Positions 15,813 through 24,629 of a stretch of DNA of 47,995 nt are shown here, in pieces. Location of the stretch: contig JALHOE010000043.1 in NCBI GenBank assembly GCA_022843175.1, positions 1 through 47,995 on the forward strand, in the 5' to 3' direction. Both the position numbers and the translations under genes were made by a program. Under the pieces are notes generated by a model that was given only the letters and a program-made list of their open reading frames with translations, searched no databases and had not been told where the DNA came from. The DNA comes from Deltaproteobacteria bacterium. Its GTDB lineage: Bacteria > Myxococcota_A > Polyangia > Polyangiales > JADJMO01. Numbering within the stretch: the first letter of the stretch is position 1; each line of letters starts with the position of its first letter.

Positions 15813-16463
15813 ATGAAGATCGCGGTGCTTGGAACGGGAATGGTCGGGAACACGATCGGCGGCAAGCTCGTCGCGCTCGGACACGAGGTGAAGATGGGCT
15901 CGCGCACGGCGGGCAACGAGAAGGCGGTGGAGTGGGCGCAGAAGGCGGGGAAGGGCGCCTCGGAGGGCACGTTCGCCGACGCCGCCGCGTTCGGCGAGCT
16001 GGTCTTCAATTGCAGCAACGGCGCCGCTTCGCTCGACGTGCTCCGCGCGGCGGGCAAGGACAACCTCAAGGACAAGATCCTCATCGACATCGCCAATCCG
16101 CTCGACTTCTCGAAGGGCTTTCCCCCGAGCCTCCTGGTCTCGAACACCGACTCGCTCGGCGAGCAGGTCCAGCGCGAGTTCCCCGACGTCAAGGTGGTCA
16201 AGACGCTCAACACGGTGAACTGCTTCCTCATGGTCGACGCGTCGAAGGTGAACGGCGGCGATCACGACATGTTCGTCTGCGGCAACGACGCCGGCGCGAA
16301 GGGCCGGGTGATCGAGATCCTCAAGGGGTGGTTCGGCTGGAAGCACGTCACCGACCTCGGCGACATCACCAACGCCCGCGGCACCGAGATGTACCTCCCG
16401 CTGTGGGTGCGCCTCTACGGCGCGCTGAAGTCCGCCGACTTCAACATCAAGATCGTGCGCTGA
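15813..16463 (+). CDS. NAD(P)-binding reductase of the F420-dependent NADP reductase-like family
   Basis: 216 residues. ATG 15813 is preceded by AGGAG (15801-15805) at a good distance. The N-terminal Rossmann motif is [20 protein letters not shown] (4-23), with the SRTAGNE turn after the second strand suggesting preference for NADP(H). The family includes F420:NADP oxidoreductases and reductases that act without F420. The C-terminal helix region ends with [18 protein letters not shown]. The likely control is by the divergent LysR protein through the dyad at 15717-15739. The substrate is unknown, and no F420 biosynthesis gene is in the window. Confidence 0.85.
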   Translation: MKIAVLGTGMVGNTIGGKLVALGHEVKMGSRTAGNEKAVEWAQKAGKGASEGTFADAAAFGELVFNCSNGAASLDVLRAAGKDNLKDKILIDIANPLDFSKGFPPSLLVSNTDSLGEQVQREFPDVKVVKTLNTVNCFLMVDASKVNGGDHDMFVCGNDAGAKGRVIEILKGWFGWKHVTDLGDITNARGTEMYLPLWVRLYGALKSADFNIKIVR

Positions 16464-16467
16464 CTCC

Positions 16468-16515
16468 GTCGCGCGTACTCGGACGGCGCTACCCGGTGCG
16501 TCGTCCGAGCGCGAC
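16468..16515. terminator. Candidate bidirectional terminator hairpin
   Basis: CTCGGACG (16478-16485) pairs with CGTCCGAG (16502-16509), extended by GTCGC/GCGAC outside, between two convergent genes. There is no T-tract, so termination is inferred from position only. The structure overlaps the last codons of the FHA gene. Confidence 0.35.
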
Positions 16516-17136
16516 GCGCGCGATCGGCATGGTCCCCGACGCGGGCAGCTCCTCCTCCGCGCTCTCGAGCGACCGCCGCAGCGCCGGCCCCACTCCCGCG
16601 CCGAGCTTCGCGTGGACGCCCATCACCCACCGCGTCCACCCCGGCCGCGCGCGCAGGAGGGCGTAGTCGATCACCGCGGCGAGCGCCGCGTCGCAGGCGT
16701 CGTCGCCGGGGAGCTGGTCGAGCGACAACTGAGCCTCGATCGCCTCGGCGAGTCGGAACAGGATCTCGTCGGCCTCGCGGTAGCGCTGCGCGGTCGACGC
16801 CGCCCGCAGCAGCTCCGCTTGCACCGCGAGCCAGTCGTCGTCGCGCCCACGCACGCTGGCGATTTCGAGCACCTGCACCCGCGCGCACCCGAGGTGCACC
16901 TCGTCACCCGCGCCAAGGAGCCGATCGCTACCGAGCCGCAGCCCGTTGACCCGCGTGCCGTTGCGGCTGCCGAGGTCGCGGATCACGGGTCCGCTCCCAC
17001 CCAACAGGATCGCGGCGTGGACGCGCGACACGCTCTTGTCGTGCAGCACGACGTCGCAGTCGGGCGCGCGCCCGAAGATCGTCTCCGCTCGTGTCACCGC
17101 GAGCGGACGATCGTCGAGGGAGAGTATGACTTGCAT
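16489..17136 (-). CDS. FHA-domain protein
   Basis: 215 residues from ATG 17136; the frame is open further upstream but the FHA domain begins right at MQVILSLDDRPL. The phosphothreonine-binding fold occupies residues 1-95, with GRAPDCDVVL, SVSRVHAAI and DLGSRNGTRVNG giving the conserved Gly-Arg, Ser-x-x-His and Asn-Gly positions. The remaining 120 residues are helical with no recognised motif (LLRAASTAQRYREADEILF). FHA proteins read Ser/Thr-kinase phosphorylation, which is abundant in myxobacteria. It follows the sigma factor gene by 74 bp on the same strand, but no kinase is nearby. Confidence 0.88.
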   Translation of the reverse strand: MQVILSLDDRPLAVTRAETIFGRAPDCDVVLHDKSVSRVHAAILLGGSGPVIRDLGSRNGTRVNGLRLGSDRLLGAGDEVHLGCARVQVLEIASVRGRDDDWLAVQAELLRAASTAQRYREADEILFRLAEAIEAQLSLDQLPGDDACDAALAAVIDYALLRARPGWTRWVMGVHAKLGAGVGPALRRSLESAEEELPASGTMPIARVALGRRTG

Positions 17137-17210
17137 CGCGGATCGCGATCCCGAGCAAGCTCCACGCCGTCTACGCGCGGCCCGCGCTGCCACGGCGTTG
17201 CACGCAGATC

Positions 17211-18473
17211 TCAGTCTCCACGCAGCAACGTCTCGTAGCCGCGCCCACCGAGGTGCTCACGCAGCTTCTTGAGGGCGGCGCCCTCGATCTGACGGACGCG
17301 CTCGCGCGTCACCGAGAGCTCCGCCCCGATCTCCTCGAGCGTATGATCGGCTCTGCTCTCGATGCCATAGCGCATGCGAATCACCTTCTGCTCGCGGGGG
17401 TTGAGCGCGCCGAGCGCGTTGCGCGCGTGCTCGACGATGGTGCGATCGACCAGCTCGACCTCGGGGTCCGCGGCGCTTAGGTCCTCGACGAGATCGGCGA
17501 GGCTCGCGTCGGCGTCATCGCCCACCGGCGATTGCAGCGACAAGGGCTCCTGCACGACGTCGAGCGCGATCATGATCTTCTCGAGAGGCACACCGGTCGC
17601 CTCCGACAGCTCGGCGGGCGTGGGCTCGCGCTCGAGGACGTGCGAGAGGCGGCGGGTCACCGTGCGGATCTTCTGCAGCGTCTCGTTGAGGTGCACCGGC
17701 AGTCGAATCGTGCGCGCCTGTTCGGCGATCGCGCGATGGATCGACTGGCGGATCCACCACGTCGCGTAGGTGCTGAACTTGTAGCCCCGTCGCCAGTCGA
17801 ACTTCTCGACGGCGCGCATCAGGCCGAGGTTCCCCTCTTGCACGAGGTCGAGCAGCTGCAGGCCTCGGTTCTGGTACTCGGGGCGCCGCGCGAGCGAGGC
17901 CACCAGGCGCAGGTTCGCCTCGACGAAGGCTGCCTTGGCGCGACGCACGTGCCGCTCGGCGCGCGTGACCTCCTGGCGCACGCGCTCGAGGCGAAGCGAC
18001 GGGGTCTTCTCGATCAGTTCGTCGAGGCGTTCGGTGAAGCGCGCGGTCAACGCGCGGATCGTCTCGCGGTCGAGGCCCATGCGCTGCACCGCCGAGAGCG
18101 CCTCGTCGGGAGAGGCGTGCTTCACGCTCTCGATCGCGGAGAGGATGCGCGCCCGCGCGACCTCGGGATCGAACGACGGATCGGCGGCGTCGGCCTCGCG
18201 CACCAGGTCCTCGGGCGCGATCTCGCCGCGCGTCAGCTCTTCGCCGAGCGCGGTCAACGCCGCGATGCCTGCCTCATCGGTGAGGAGCGCCCGCAGCTGT
18301 CGCTCCTCGGCTGCCTCCATCCGTTGGGCGAGCTCGACCTCGGCGGCGCGGGTGAGCAGCGGCCTACGGCCGAGCGCGCCGAAATACGCCGCGGCCGCGT
18401 CACGGGAGAAGTCATCGTTGGAGGCTCGCATCTCGGGCGGCCTCGCCGCGTTGCCCAACGCTGAAGTTTTCAT
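17211..18473 (-). CDS. RNA polymerase sigma-70 family factor (primary/group 2 type)
   Basis: 420 residues from ATG 18473, which has a GGAGG seven bases upstream. Region 1.2 (about 24-58), the core region 2 ([13 protein letters not shown] ... [20 protein letters not shown]), region 3 and region 4 ([20 protein letters not shown]) are all present. Region 2.4 ([16 protein letters not shown]) matches group 1/2 factors that read TATAAT-like -10 elements. A linker of about 140 residues between 1.2 and 2 (about 60-200) is shorter than the non-conserved region of true RpoD, and region 1.1 is absent, favouring a group 2 (RpoS-like) factor. It is transcribed with the FHA gene downstream. Confidence 0.92.
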   Translation of the reverse strand: MKTSALGNAARPPEMRASNDDFSRDAAAAYFGALGRRPLLTRAAEVELAQRMEAAEERQLRALLTDEAGIAALTALGEELTRGEIAPEDLVREADAADPSFDPEVARARILSAIESVKHASPDEALSAVQRMGLDRETIRALTARFTERLDELIEKTPSLRLERVRQEVTRAERHVRRAKAAFVEANLRLVASLARRPEYQNRGLQLLDLVQEGNLGLMRAVEKFDWRRGYKFSTYATWWIRQSIHRAIAEQARTIRLPVHLNETLQKIRTVTRRLSHVLEREPTPAELSEATGVPLEKIMIALDVVQEPLSLQSPVGDDADASLADLVEDLSAADPEVELVDRTIVEHARNALGALNPREQKVIRMRYGIESRADHTLEEIGAELSVTRERVRQIEGAALKKLREHLGGRGYETLLRGD

Positions 18474-18523
18474 TTCGTTGCCTCCAGCACCCTGCATTGC
18501 GTGCGCCGCCGATCCACGCTTCG

Positions 18524-18859
18524 ATGCGTTGGATGTCGAGGTCGTTCCCGCTGCTGCTGTTGGTCGCCTCAACCGTCTCGTGCGTGGGCATGAGCGTTCC
18601 CACGGCTACGGGCACGGCCGCGCTGTGGGGCGATCTCGAGCAAGACGTGAATCGCCTCGGCGGCGACTACAAATCCTTCGATCTGCCCGACGCCGACGCC
18701 GACCTCTGCCGCGCCGCGTGCGACGAGGACCCGAAGTGCAAGGCGTTCACGTACGTGAAGCCCGGCATTCAGGGCCCGAAGGCCAAATGCTGGCTCAAGG
18801 ACCCGGCGCCCGCCGCGCGCCCGAACGAGGGCTGCTGCGTGTCCGGCGTGAAGCCGTGA
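18524..18859 (+). CDS. PAN-domain lipoprotein
   Basis: 111 residues from ATG 18524; ATG 18533 is an alternative. A signal sequence ([14 protein letters not shown]) ends in a lipobox. The mature part is one PAN/apple-type domain: [19 protein letters not shown], then the Cys pattern [26 protein letters not shown] and a final CC. These domains mediate protein-protein or carbohydrate contacts at surfaces. The gene starts 50 bp from the divergent sigma-factor start and ends one base before the stop of the convergent dehydrogenase. The ligand is unknown. Confidence 0.82.
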   Translation: MRWMSRSFPLLLLVASTVSCVGMSVPTATGTAALWGDLEQDVNRLGGDYKSFDLPDADADLCRAACDEDPKCKAFTYVKPGIQGPKAKCWLKDPAPAARPNEGCCVSGVKP

Positions 18860-19606
18860 TCACGACCGTTTGACGGCGAACGGCGAGAACGCCTGCATCA
18901 CCGGCATCACCTCGAGCCGGTTGATGTTCACGTGCGGCGGCAGCGATGCTGCGTAGTGCACGAGGTCGGCGATGTCCTCGGGGCGGAGCGGCTCGACGCC
19001 CTCGTACACCTTGCGCGTGCGCTCTTCGTCGCCCCGGAAGCGGACGAGCGAGAACTCGGTCTCGGCCACCATGCCCGGCTCGATGTCGGTGACGCGCACG
19101 CGGGTGCCGAAGAGGTCGGCGCGCAGGTTGAGCGAGAGCTGCTTCACGAACGCCTTCGTCGCGCCGTACACGTTGCCGCCCGGGTACGGGTAGCTGGCGG
19201 CGACGGAGCCGAGGTTGATGACGTGGCCGCGGTCGCGCGCGACCATGCCCGGCAACAGCGCTCGGGTGACGTAGAGCAGTCCCTTGACGTTCACGTCGAC
19301 CATCTGCTCCCAGTCGTCGAGGTTCGCGGCGTGCGCGGGCTCCATGCCGAGCGCGAGGCCCGCGTTGTTCACGAGCACGTCGATGTCGAACGGCAGCTCG
19401 GAGACCGCGCGCTCCACGGCCGCGCGATCGCGCACGTCCAAGGTGACCGCGAGGTGGTCGCCGGGGAGCTCGCCGAGGAGTGCGTTGAGCTTGTCGCGTC
19501 GCCGCGCAGCGAGGACGACCCGTGCACCGTTGTGGGCGAATCGTCGCGCGATGGCCTCGCCGATCCCGCTCGACGCGCCCGTCACCAGTACCGTAGTCAG
19601 CGCCAT
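18860..19606 (-). CDS. Short-chain dehydrogenase/reductase, YdfG-like
   Basis: 248 residues from ATG 19606. Cofactor motif TGASSGIGEAIARRF (about 8-22), VLAARRRDKL indicating NADP preference (Arg after the second strand), NNAG near 84, and the catalytic Ser-Tyr-Lys in GSVAASYPYPGGNVYGATK. IEPGMVAETEFSLVRFRGD near the C-terminus is characteristic of the YdfG group, which reduces 3-hydroxy acids such as serine or 3-hydroxypropionate semialdehydes. The frame remains open upstream of 19606 but the extra residues are unlike the family. It diverges from the KGG gene with a 152-bp promoter region between. Confidence 0.88.
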   Translation of the reverse strand: MALTTVLVTGASSGIGEAIARRFAHNGARVVLAARRRDKLNALLGELPGDHLAVTLDVRDRAAVERAVSELPFDIDVLVNNAGLALGMEPAHAANLDDWEQMVDVNVKGLLYVTRALLPGMVARDRGHVINLGSVAASYPYPGGNVYGATKAFVKQLSLNLRADLFGTRVRVTDIEPGMVAETEFSLVRFRGDEERTRKVYEGVEPLRPEDIADLVHYAASLPPHVNINRLEVMPVMQAFSPFAVKRS

Positions 19607-19714
19607 GCTTTCGCGTAACACAGTGCGCCGAGAGCGCGGCACGATCATTGGGGAGTCGCCGGCGCAAACGGGGAATTCGGCACGGATGTACTCGTCGCGA
19701 GCGGGCCGCGGGGG

Positions 19715-19730
19715 AGGCACAACCCCTGCT
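19715..19730 (+). promoter_or_regulatory. Candidate sigma-54 (-24/-12) promoter of the KGG gene
   Basis: AGGCACAACCCCTGCT has GG (19716-19717) and GC (19728-19729) separated by exactly ten bases, with GGCAC and TGCT matching the -24 and -12 consensus. Transcription would start near 19741, just before the GGAGG at 19746-19750 that precedes ATG 19759. The rest of 19607-19758 shows no other clear site. Confidence 0.5.
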
Positions 19731-19758
19731 CTGCGGCGCTGGTCCGGAGGGTTTTCCA

Positions 19759-20028
19759 ATGAGCGAGCAAACTGCCAGCGAGAAGATCAATCGTCCCCGT
19801 GGTTTCGCGGCGCTCACGCCGGAGGAACGCCGGGCGCTCGGTAGCAAGGGCGGCCGGACGGCGCACGCCCGTGGCACCGCCAACAAGTTCACCTCGGAGA
19901 GCGCCAGCGCCGCCGGCCGCGTGCCGCACGAGCGCGGGACGGCGTTCCGGTGGACGAGCGACCAGGCGCGCGACGCGGCCCGCAAGGGCGCCGCGCGTCG
20001 TTCGCGCAACCCCGAACCGACCGAGTGA
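19759..20028 (+). CDS. KGG-repeat (YciG-like) stress protein
   Basis: 89 residues. ATG 19759 follows GGAGG (19746-19750). The small hydrophilic protein carries KGG-type repeats: GFAALTPEERRALGSKGGR, then AHARGTANKFTSESASAAGR and HERGTAFRWTSDQARDAARK. Such proteins occur in general stress and sporulation contexts and are probably disordered and cytoplasmic; the molecular role is not established. A sigma-54-like element sits at the right distance upstream. It ends 35 bp before the tandem ATP-grasp gene and could be transcribed with it. Confidence 0.85.
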   Translation: MSEQTASEKINRPRGFAALTPEERRALGSKGGRTAHARGTANKFTSESASAAGRVPHERGTAFRWTSDQARDAARKGAARRSRNPEPTE

Positions 20029-20063
20029 TCGCCCCGCGCGCGAGGCGCTAACCTCGCCCGCGC

Positions 20064-22067
20064 ATGCGAATCGCCCTCACCTACAACCTCCGCCTTCGCG
20101 CCGAAGACGAGTCCGAGGCCGAGCGGGACAGCGCCGATACCATCGCCTCGGTCGTCGCGGCACTGACCCGTCTCGGGCACGAGGTCGATCGGATCGAGGC
20201 GTCGGGCGCCGCGGCGCGCGCCGTCGCCCGCCTGGAGGCCTCGTTCCCCGATCTGGTGGTGAACATGGCGTCGGGCCGCCGCGGGAAGTTCCGCGAGGCG
20301 TTCTACCCCGCGCTCCTCGACGAGCTCGGCCTCCCGTACACCGGGTCCGACGCCTACGCGTGCACCGTCTCGCTCGACAAGAGCCTCACCAAGGAGAAGC
20401 TCGAGCGCGCCGGCGTGCCCGTCGCCCGCAGCATCTTCCACGATGGGAGCACCCGGCTCGACGCGTCGAGCTTGCGGTTTCCGGTCATCGTCAAGCCGAA
20501 CTTCGAGGGGTCGTCGATCGGCATCGGTCCCGACTCCGTCGTCGCGAAGATCGGCGATCTCGCCGCGCGCGTGCAGGCGTCGCTCCAACGATTCCCCGAC
20601 GGGGTCCTGATCGAAGAGTTCATCGCCGGCCGCGACGTCGTGGTCGGCCTGCTCGCCCGACCGAAGGGCAAGGGGATTCTCCCGCCCGGCGAGTACGTGT
20701 TCGACCCGAAGAGCACCGGCGACCGCCCGTTCGCGTTCTACGACTACCAGCTGCGCGAGTCCGGCGACGTCGGCGTCCGTGCGCCGGCGTCCCTCGAGCC
20801 CGCGCTCCACCAGCGGATCGTCGCGCTCAGCGAGAAGGCGTTCCACGCCCTCGACATCGCCGACCACGGCCTCATCGACTTCCGGGTCAGCGACGCCGGC
20901 GAGGTCTTCTTCCTCGAGGTGGACCCTCTCCCGAGCTTCGCCGACGGCGCGACGTACATGTCGCTGGCGCGCGCGGCGGGCATCGAGCGGATCGACGGCG
21001 TCCTCGAGGCGATCGTCGCCAACGCATCGGCGCGCCACCACATCGGCAGGACCACCCGCGCCAAGCGCTCGGGCCTGCGGGTGGGGCTCACGTTCAACCT
21101 CAAGCGGATCAAGCCCGGCTACGGCGGCGCCACCGACGACGAGGCGGAGTACGACTCGCCGTCCACGGTCCAGGCCATCCACGACGCGATCGCCTCCCAC
21201 GGACACGAGGTGATCGACCTCGAGGCGACGCCCGAGCTCGCGAGCACCCTCGCCGCGTCGAACGTCGACGTGGTGTTCAACGTCGCCGAGGGCATGCGCG
21301 GTCGCAACCGCGAGTCGCAGATCCCGGCGATCCTCGAGCTGCTCGGCATCCCCTACAGCGGGTCGGATCCAGCGACGCTCTCGCTCGCCCTCGACAAGGT
21401 GCTTGCCAAGCGGATCTGTCGCGAGGCGGGGATCGCCACGCCGGACTTCCTGGTGATGACGACCGGGCGCGAGAAGCTGCCCAAGAGCTTCACCTTCCCG
21501 TTGATCGTGAAGCCGATCGCCGAGGGCTCGTCGAAGGGCGTGCTCGGCACCAGCGTCGCCGAGAACGAGTCACACCTGCGCGAGCTCGCGACGGCCATGG
21601 CGTCCCGCTACAAGCAGGGCGCGCTGGTCGAGGCGTACCTACCCGGCCGCGAGTTCACCGTCGCGCTGCTCGGCGAGAAGAAGCCGCGCGTGCTCCCCCC
21701 GATGGAGATCGTGTTCACCCGTCGTGACGTCAAGCACCCGGTCTACAACTTCGATCACAAGCTCGAGCCCAACGAGGAGATCCGCTACGAGGCGCCGGCC
21801 AAGATCGACCCCGAGGTGCAGCGCGAGATCGAGGGCGTGGCACGCAGCGCGTTCGTGGCGCTCGGCTGTCGCGACGTGGCGCGGGTCGACATTCGCCTCG
21901 ACGGAAGCGGCCGCGCGCATTTCATCGAGTGCAACCCGCTACCCGGGCTGACCCCGGGCTGGTCGGACATCTGCTTGATCGCCGAGAGCGTCGGCATGGA
22001 CTACCGCACGCTGATCGGCGAGATCCTCGCGCCGGCGATCAAGCGCTTTCGGAGCAAGCAGCCGTGA
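20064..22067 (+). CDS. Fusion of two D-Ala-D-Ala-ligase-like ATP-grasp modules
   Basis: 667 residues, twice the size of Ddl. Module A (1-325) and module B (336-667) each begin with a Ddl-like N-terminal fold (IALTYNL and VGLTFNL) and contain LGLPYTGSD or LGIPYSGSD, a Lys-bearing strand (VIVKPNFEGSS or LIVKPIAEGSS) and a metal-binding end. Module B keeps the Ddl pattern RVDIRLD and ECNPLPGLTPG. In module A the corresponding end is FFLEVDPLPSFADG: the metal-ligand Asn is Asp and the PG-x-T loop is lost. ATP-grasp ligases join a carboxylate to an amine via an acyl phosphate. The products here are unknown. The stop overlaps the GNAT start (GTGA). Confidence 0.88.
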   Translation: MRIALTYNLRLRAEDESEAERDSADTIASVVAALTRLGHEVDRIEASGAAARAVARLEASFPDLVVNMASGRRGKFREAFYPALLDELGLPYTGSDAYACTVSLDKSLTKEKLERAGVPVARSIFHDGSTRLDASSLRFPVIVKPNFEGSSIGIGPDSVVAKIGDLAARVQASLQRFPDGVLIEEFIAGRDVVVGLLARPKGKGILPPGEYVFDPKSTGDRPFAFYDYQLRESGDVGVRAPASLEPALHQRIVALSEKAFHALDIADHGLIDFRVSDAGEVFFLEVDPLPSFADGATYMSLARAAGIERIDGVLEAIVANASARHHIGRTTRAKRSGLRVGLTFNLKRIKPGYGGATDDEAEYDSPSTVQAIHDAIASHGHEVIDLEATPELASTLAASNVDVVFNVAEGMRGRNRESQIPAILELLGIPYSGSDPATLSLALDKVLAKRICREAGIATPDFLVMTTGREKLPKSFTFPLIVKPIAEGSSKGVLGTSVAENESHLRELATAMASRYKQGALVEAYLPGREFTVALLGEKKPRVLPPMEIVFTRRDVKHPVYNFDHKLEPNEEIRYEAPAKIDPEVQREIEGVARSAFVALGCRDVARVDIRLDGSGRAHFIECNPLPGLTPGWSDICLIAESVGMDYRTLIGEILAPAIKRFRSKQP

Positions 22068-22612
22068 TCGCGACGCTCGGCGACCACGTCGCGCGCGAGC
22101 CCGAGGACGTCGAGCCGCACGTGAGCCTGCTCCGCGCTTGGTACAACGCGAACGCGGCGATGATGGGAAACACGGTCGAGATGACCGACGACGACGTGCG
22201 CGAATACTGGCGCACCGTCGGCGAGCGACGCGCCCGCGGCTTCCTCCTCTTTGTGAGGGGCGAGCTCGTCGGCGACGTCGAGCTGCGCAACATCCACGAC
22301 GACTACGCCGAGTTCTCGATCATGATCGGCGCGCGTCAGGAGCGCGGGCTCGGCGGCGTCTTCGCGCGCATCGCCCACGTCGTCGCCTTCCGCGAGCTCG
22401 GCCTCTCGCGGGTCTACGTGCAGCCCAAGCCCGAGAATGTCCGCGTGCAGAGGCTCGAACGCCGCCTCGGCTACGAGCTCGACAGCTCGCCGATCGCCCG
22501 CGCGCTCGCGGACGACGAGCATGCGATCACGATGTCGATCGACCGCGACACGTTCCGCCGGTTGAACGCCGCGGCATGGGACGAGGTGGTCTGCCGTCAG
22601 GGAAGCGGGTAG
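22064..22612 (+). CDS. GNAT-family N-acetyltransferase
   Basis: 182 residues with GTG start overlapping the ATP-grasp stop. The RimJ/RimL-like GNAT core shows FVRGELVGDVELRNI (beta strands 2-4), the acetyl-CoA loop GARQERGLGGVFARIA (Q/R-x-x-G-x-G type), VVAFRELGLSRVYVQPKPEN and the C-terminal ERRLGYEL. Coupled translation implies it acts on the same product as the tandem ligase, probably acetylating an amine (inference). The 3' end overlaps the convergent oxygenase gene by 16 bp. GTG 22064 is chosen because it fits the GNAT length; the frame is open before it. Confidence 0.82.
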   Translation: MIATLGDHVAREPEDVEPHVSLLRAWYNANAAMMGNTVEMTDDDVREYWRTVGERRARGFLLFVRGELVGDVELRNIHDDYAEFSIMIGARQERGLGGVFARIAHVVAFRELGLSRVYVQPKPENVRVQRLERRLGYELDSSPIARALADDEHAITMSIDRDTFRRLNAAAWDEVVCRQGSG

Positions 22613-23226
22613 CGGACGTAGCCCTCGAACAGCTCCCGACGGTTGACCGCGAACATGCAGGTCACCGCCAGGCGCTCGACGCCGGGGTTCGGGGTGACCG
22701 AATGACGCACGCACGCGGGATGGAGGACCATCCGATTGGTGCGCGGGTAGATCCGGTGGTGGTCCTTGCCGCGGCGGTCGATGCGGGTGTCGATGCGCGG
22801 GTCGTGCAGGACGAGGACGCCGTCGTCCATCGCGTAGTACGACGTGTCGTGGTGCTCGGACTCGGGGGCGGGGGCGTGCGCGTAGTAGATGGCGACGACG
22901 TCGGCCTCGATCAGGTGGTCGTGGACGGGAGTGAACGACGTCTTGGTGGTGTGGTTGAAGAACACGTACGCCTCGACCTCGTTGGGCTCGGTGCGCGCGG
23001 GGAGGGTGTCCTTCAGGTACGCCGCGAGACCCGCGTCGTAGCGGGCGCGGAGCCGTGCGACCCACGGCTCGTCGAGCTCGAGGACGCTGCGGCCGGTGAG
23101 CGAGCTGTTGAGCTCGGGCCGGTTGCGCGCCACGTGGAGCAGGGCCTCGTTGAGGACCGGGTCGTCGTCGAAGTCGATGACCTTGACGTGGGTCGGGAAC
23201 AGATCGAGCGAGCTCACCTTCATCAT
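22597..23226 (-). CDS. Putative 2-oxoglutarate/Fe(II) oxygenase
   Basis: 209 residues. The double-stranded beta-helix is suggested by TSFTPVHDHLIEADVVAIYYAHAP with the first iron ligands His-x-His/Asp, and MVLHPACVRHSVTPNPGVER with the distal His and the Arg that would bind 2-oxoglutarate. This pattern resembles the TIGR02466-type family of putative oxygenases. A substrate cannot be inferred, but hydroxylation of an amino acid moiety would fit the island. ATG 23226 overlaps the stop of the MATE gene (ATGA). It is the last gene of the leftward operon. Confidence 0.75.
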   Translation of the reverse strand: MMKVSSLDLFPTHVKVIDFDDDPVLNEALLHVARNRPELNSSLTGRSVLELDEPWVARLRARYDAGLAAYLKDTLPARTEPNEVEAYVFFNHTTKTSFTPVHDHLIEADVVAIYYAHAPAPESEHHDTSYYAMDDGVLVLHDPRIDTRIDRRGKDHHRIYPRTNRMVLHPACVRHSVTPNPGVERLAVTCMFAVNRRELFEGYVRYPLP

Positions 23227-24629
23227 GACGCCGCCTCCTCGAGGCTAGCACGCGCGTCCTCCTCGGCGACCCGAGCCGCATAGCGATCGAAGCGCAGAAA
23301 CAGCCAGATCGTCAGCACGATGGCCTGCGCGATGAGCGTCCCGTTGATCGCCCACGCCACGCCCATCCCGCCGAACCCGAACCGACGGCTGAGCAGGACC
23401 GCGAGCGGGAATCGCGCGACGGTGATCGCGATCCCCACGATCAGCGGCGGGATCGTATTGCCGAGCCCGCCGAACGAGGAGTCCATCAGATCGCGCGTGC
23501 CGAGGAAGATGAGGGCGATCGCGGCGATGCCGAGGAACCGCACACCCGCCCCGACGTAGCCGGGGTCGTCGCAGAGGAACGCGATGATCGGCCGCGGCGC
23601 GATCATCAGGAGCAGCGCGCCCCCGAGCGCGAAGGCGGCCATCAGCGCCAGCGCGATCCCGATCGTGCGCCGCGCGGCGGCGCGATCCCCGCGGCCGACG
23701 TAGAAGCCGACCAACGTCGCCGTGGCCGGCGCGAGCCCCTCGCTCGGGAGGTTGAGGATCTGGGTCAGCCGCTCCTCGGTGCCCTGGGCGGCGACGTAGT
23801 CGTTGCCGTAGCGCGCGAGATACGCGATGAGGGCGAAGCCGATCGTGCCGTGGAACACCGCGTCGAGCGTCAGCGGCGTGCCGACCTTGAGGACCGGCAT
23901 CAGCGACCTGAGCCGCGAGAGCCGCCGCCGCAGCGGGAGCCAGGCGGCGCGGCCGACGAGCGTGCGTAGTCGGTAGACGCCGTACACGAAGGCGCACGCG
24001 TCGCCGCTGACCTGCGCGATCGCCGCGCCGGGCAGCCCCATGCGCAGGCCGAGCACCAGCACCGGCGTCATCGCGAACGCGACGACCAGGGAGATCACGT
24101 TGACCACGAAGCTCGAGCGCGCGTGCCCGAGGCCGACCAACGTGGCGTTGATGGCGAGCAGCCCGTACGCGAAGGGAATCCCGAGCAGCAGCACGGCGAG
24201 GTAGAGCGCCGCGGAGTGCCGCACGTCGACGGCGACGCCAGCCGCGCGCAGCACGAGCCCCACGCAGGGGAGCGCGATCCCAGCGACCACCACGCCGAGC
24301 GCGGGCGCCCACGCGGTGACCCGCTGCCCGATCTGGATCGCGTCGCCGCGTCGGCCCTCACCGAGCAGACGGCCGATGACCGCGGAGGTGCCGGCGCTGG
24401 TGAACCCGGCGAGCATCCGCAGGAGCGAGAGGAAGTAGCTGAGCGACGACACGACCGCGATCGCAGAGACGCCGATCCGGCCCATCCAGTAGATCGACGA
24501 CAGCTCGACCGCATAGCGGACGGCGCCCGCCATGGTCAGGGGCAGCGCGATCTGCAGCAAGCGAGCGGCGACGCTGGAGCCGCCCGCGAGCTCGCTCAGA
24601 TCTTCCGCAGAACCATCAGGATTCGCCAC
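23223..24629 (-). CDS. MATE-family efflux protein
   Basis: 468 residues with GTG start at 24629, which overlaps the methyltransferase gene by 34 bp. About twelve hydrophobic helices in two halves are visible, with GTSAVIGRLLGEGR in the first half and TATLVGFYVGRGDRAAA in the second, the typical twin motifs of MATE transporters. These are cation-driven exporters of small molecules in the cytoplasmic membrane. Its place inside a run of ligase, methyltransferase and oxygenase genes suggests it exports their product. An alternative start further upstream is unlikely because no suitable codon fits before the overlap. Confidence 0.88.
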   Translation of the reverse strand: MANPDGSAEDLSELAGGSSVAARLLQIALPLTMAGAVRYAVELSSIYWMGRIGVSAIAVVSSLSYFLSLLRMLAGFTSAGTSAVIGRLLGEGRRGDAIQIGQRVTAWAPALGVVVAGIALPCVGLVLRAAGVAVDVRHSAALYLAVLLLGIPFAYGLLAINATLVGLGHARSSFVVNVISLVVAFAMTPVLVLGLRMGLPGAAIAQVSGDACAFVYGVYRLRTLVGRAAWLPLRRRLSRLRSLMPVLKVGTPLTLDAVFHGTIGFALIAYLARYGNDYVAAQGTEERLTQILNLPSEGLAPATATLVGFYVGRGDRAAARRTIGIALALMAAFALGGALLLMIAPRPIIAFLCDDPGYVGAGVRFLGIAAIALIFLGTRDLMDSSFGGLGNTIPPLIVGIAITVARFPLAVLLSRRFGFGGMGVAWAINGTLIAQAIVLTIWLFLRFDRYAARVAEEDARASLEEAAS

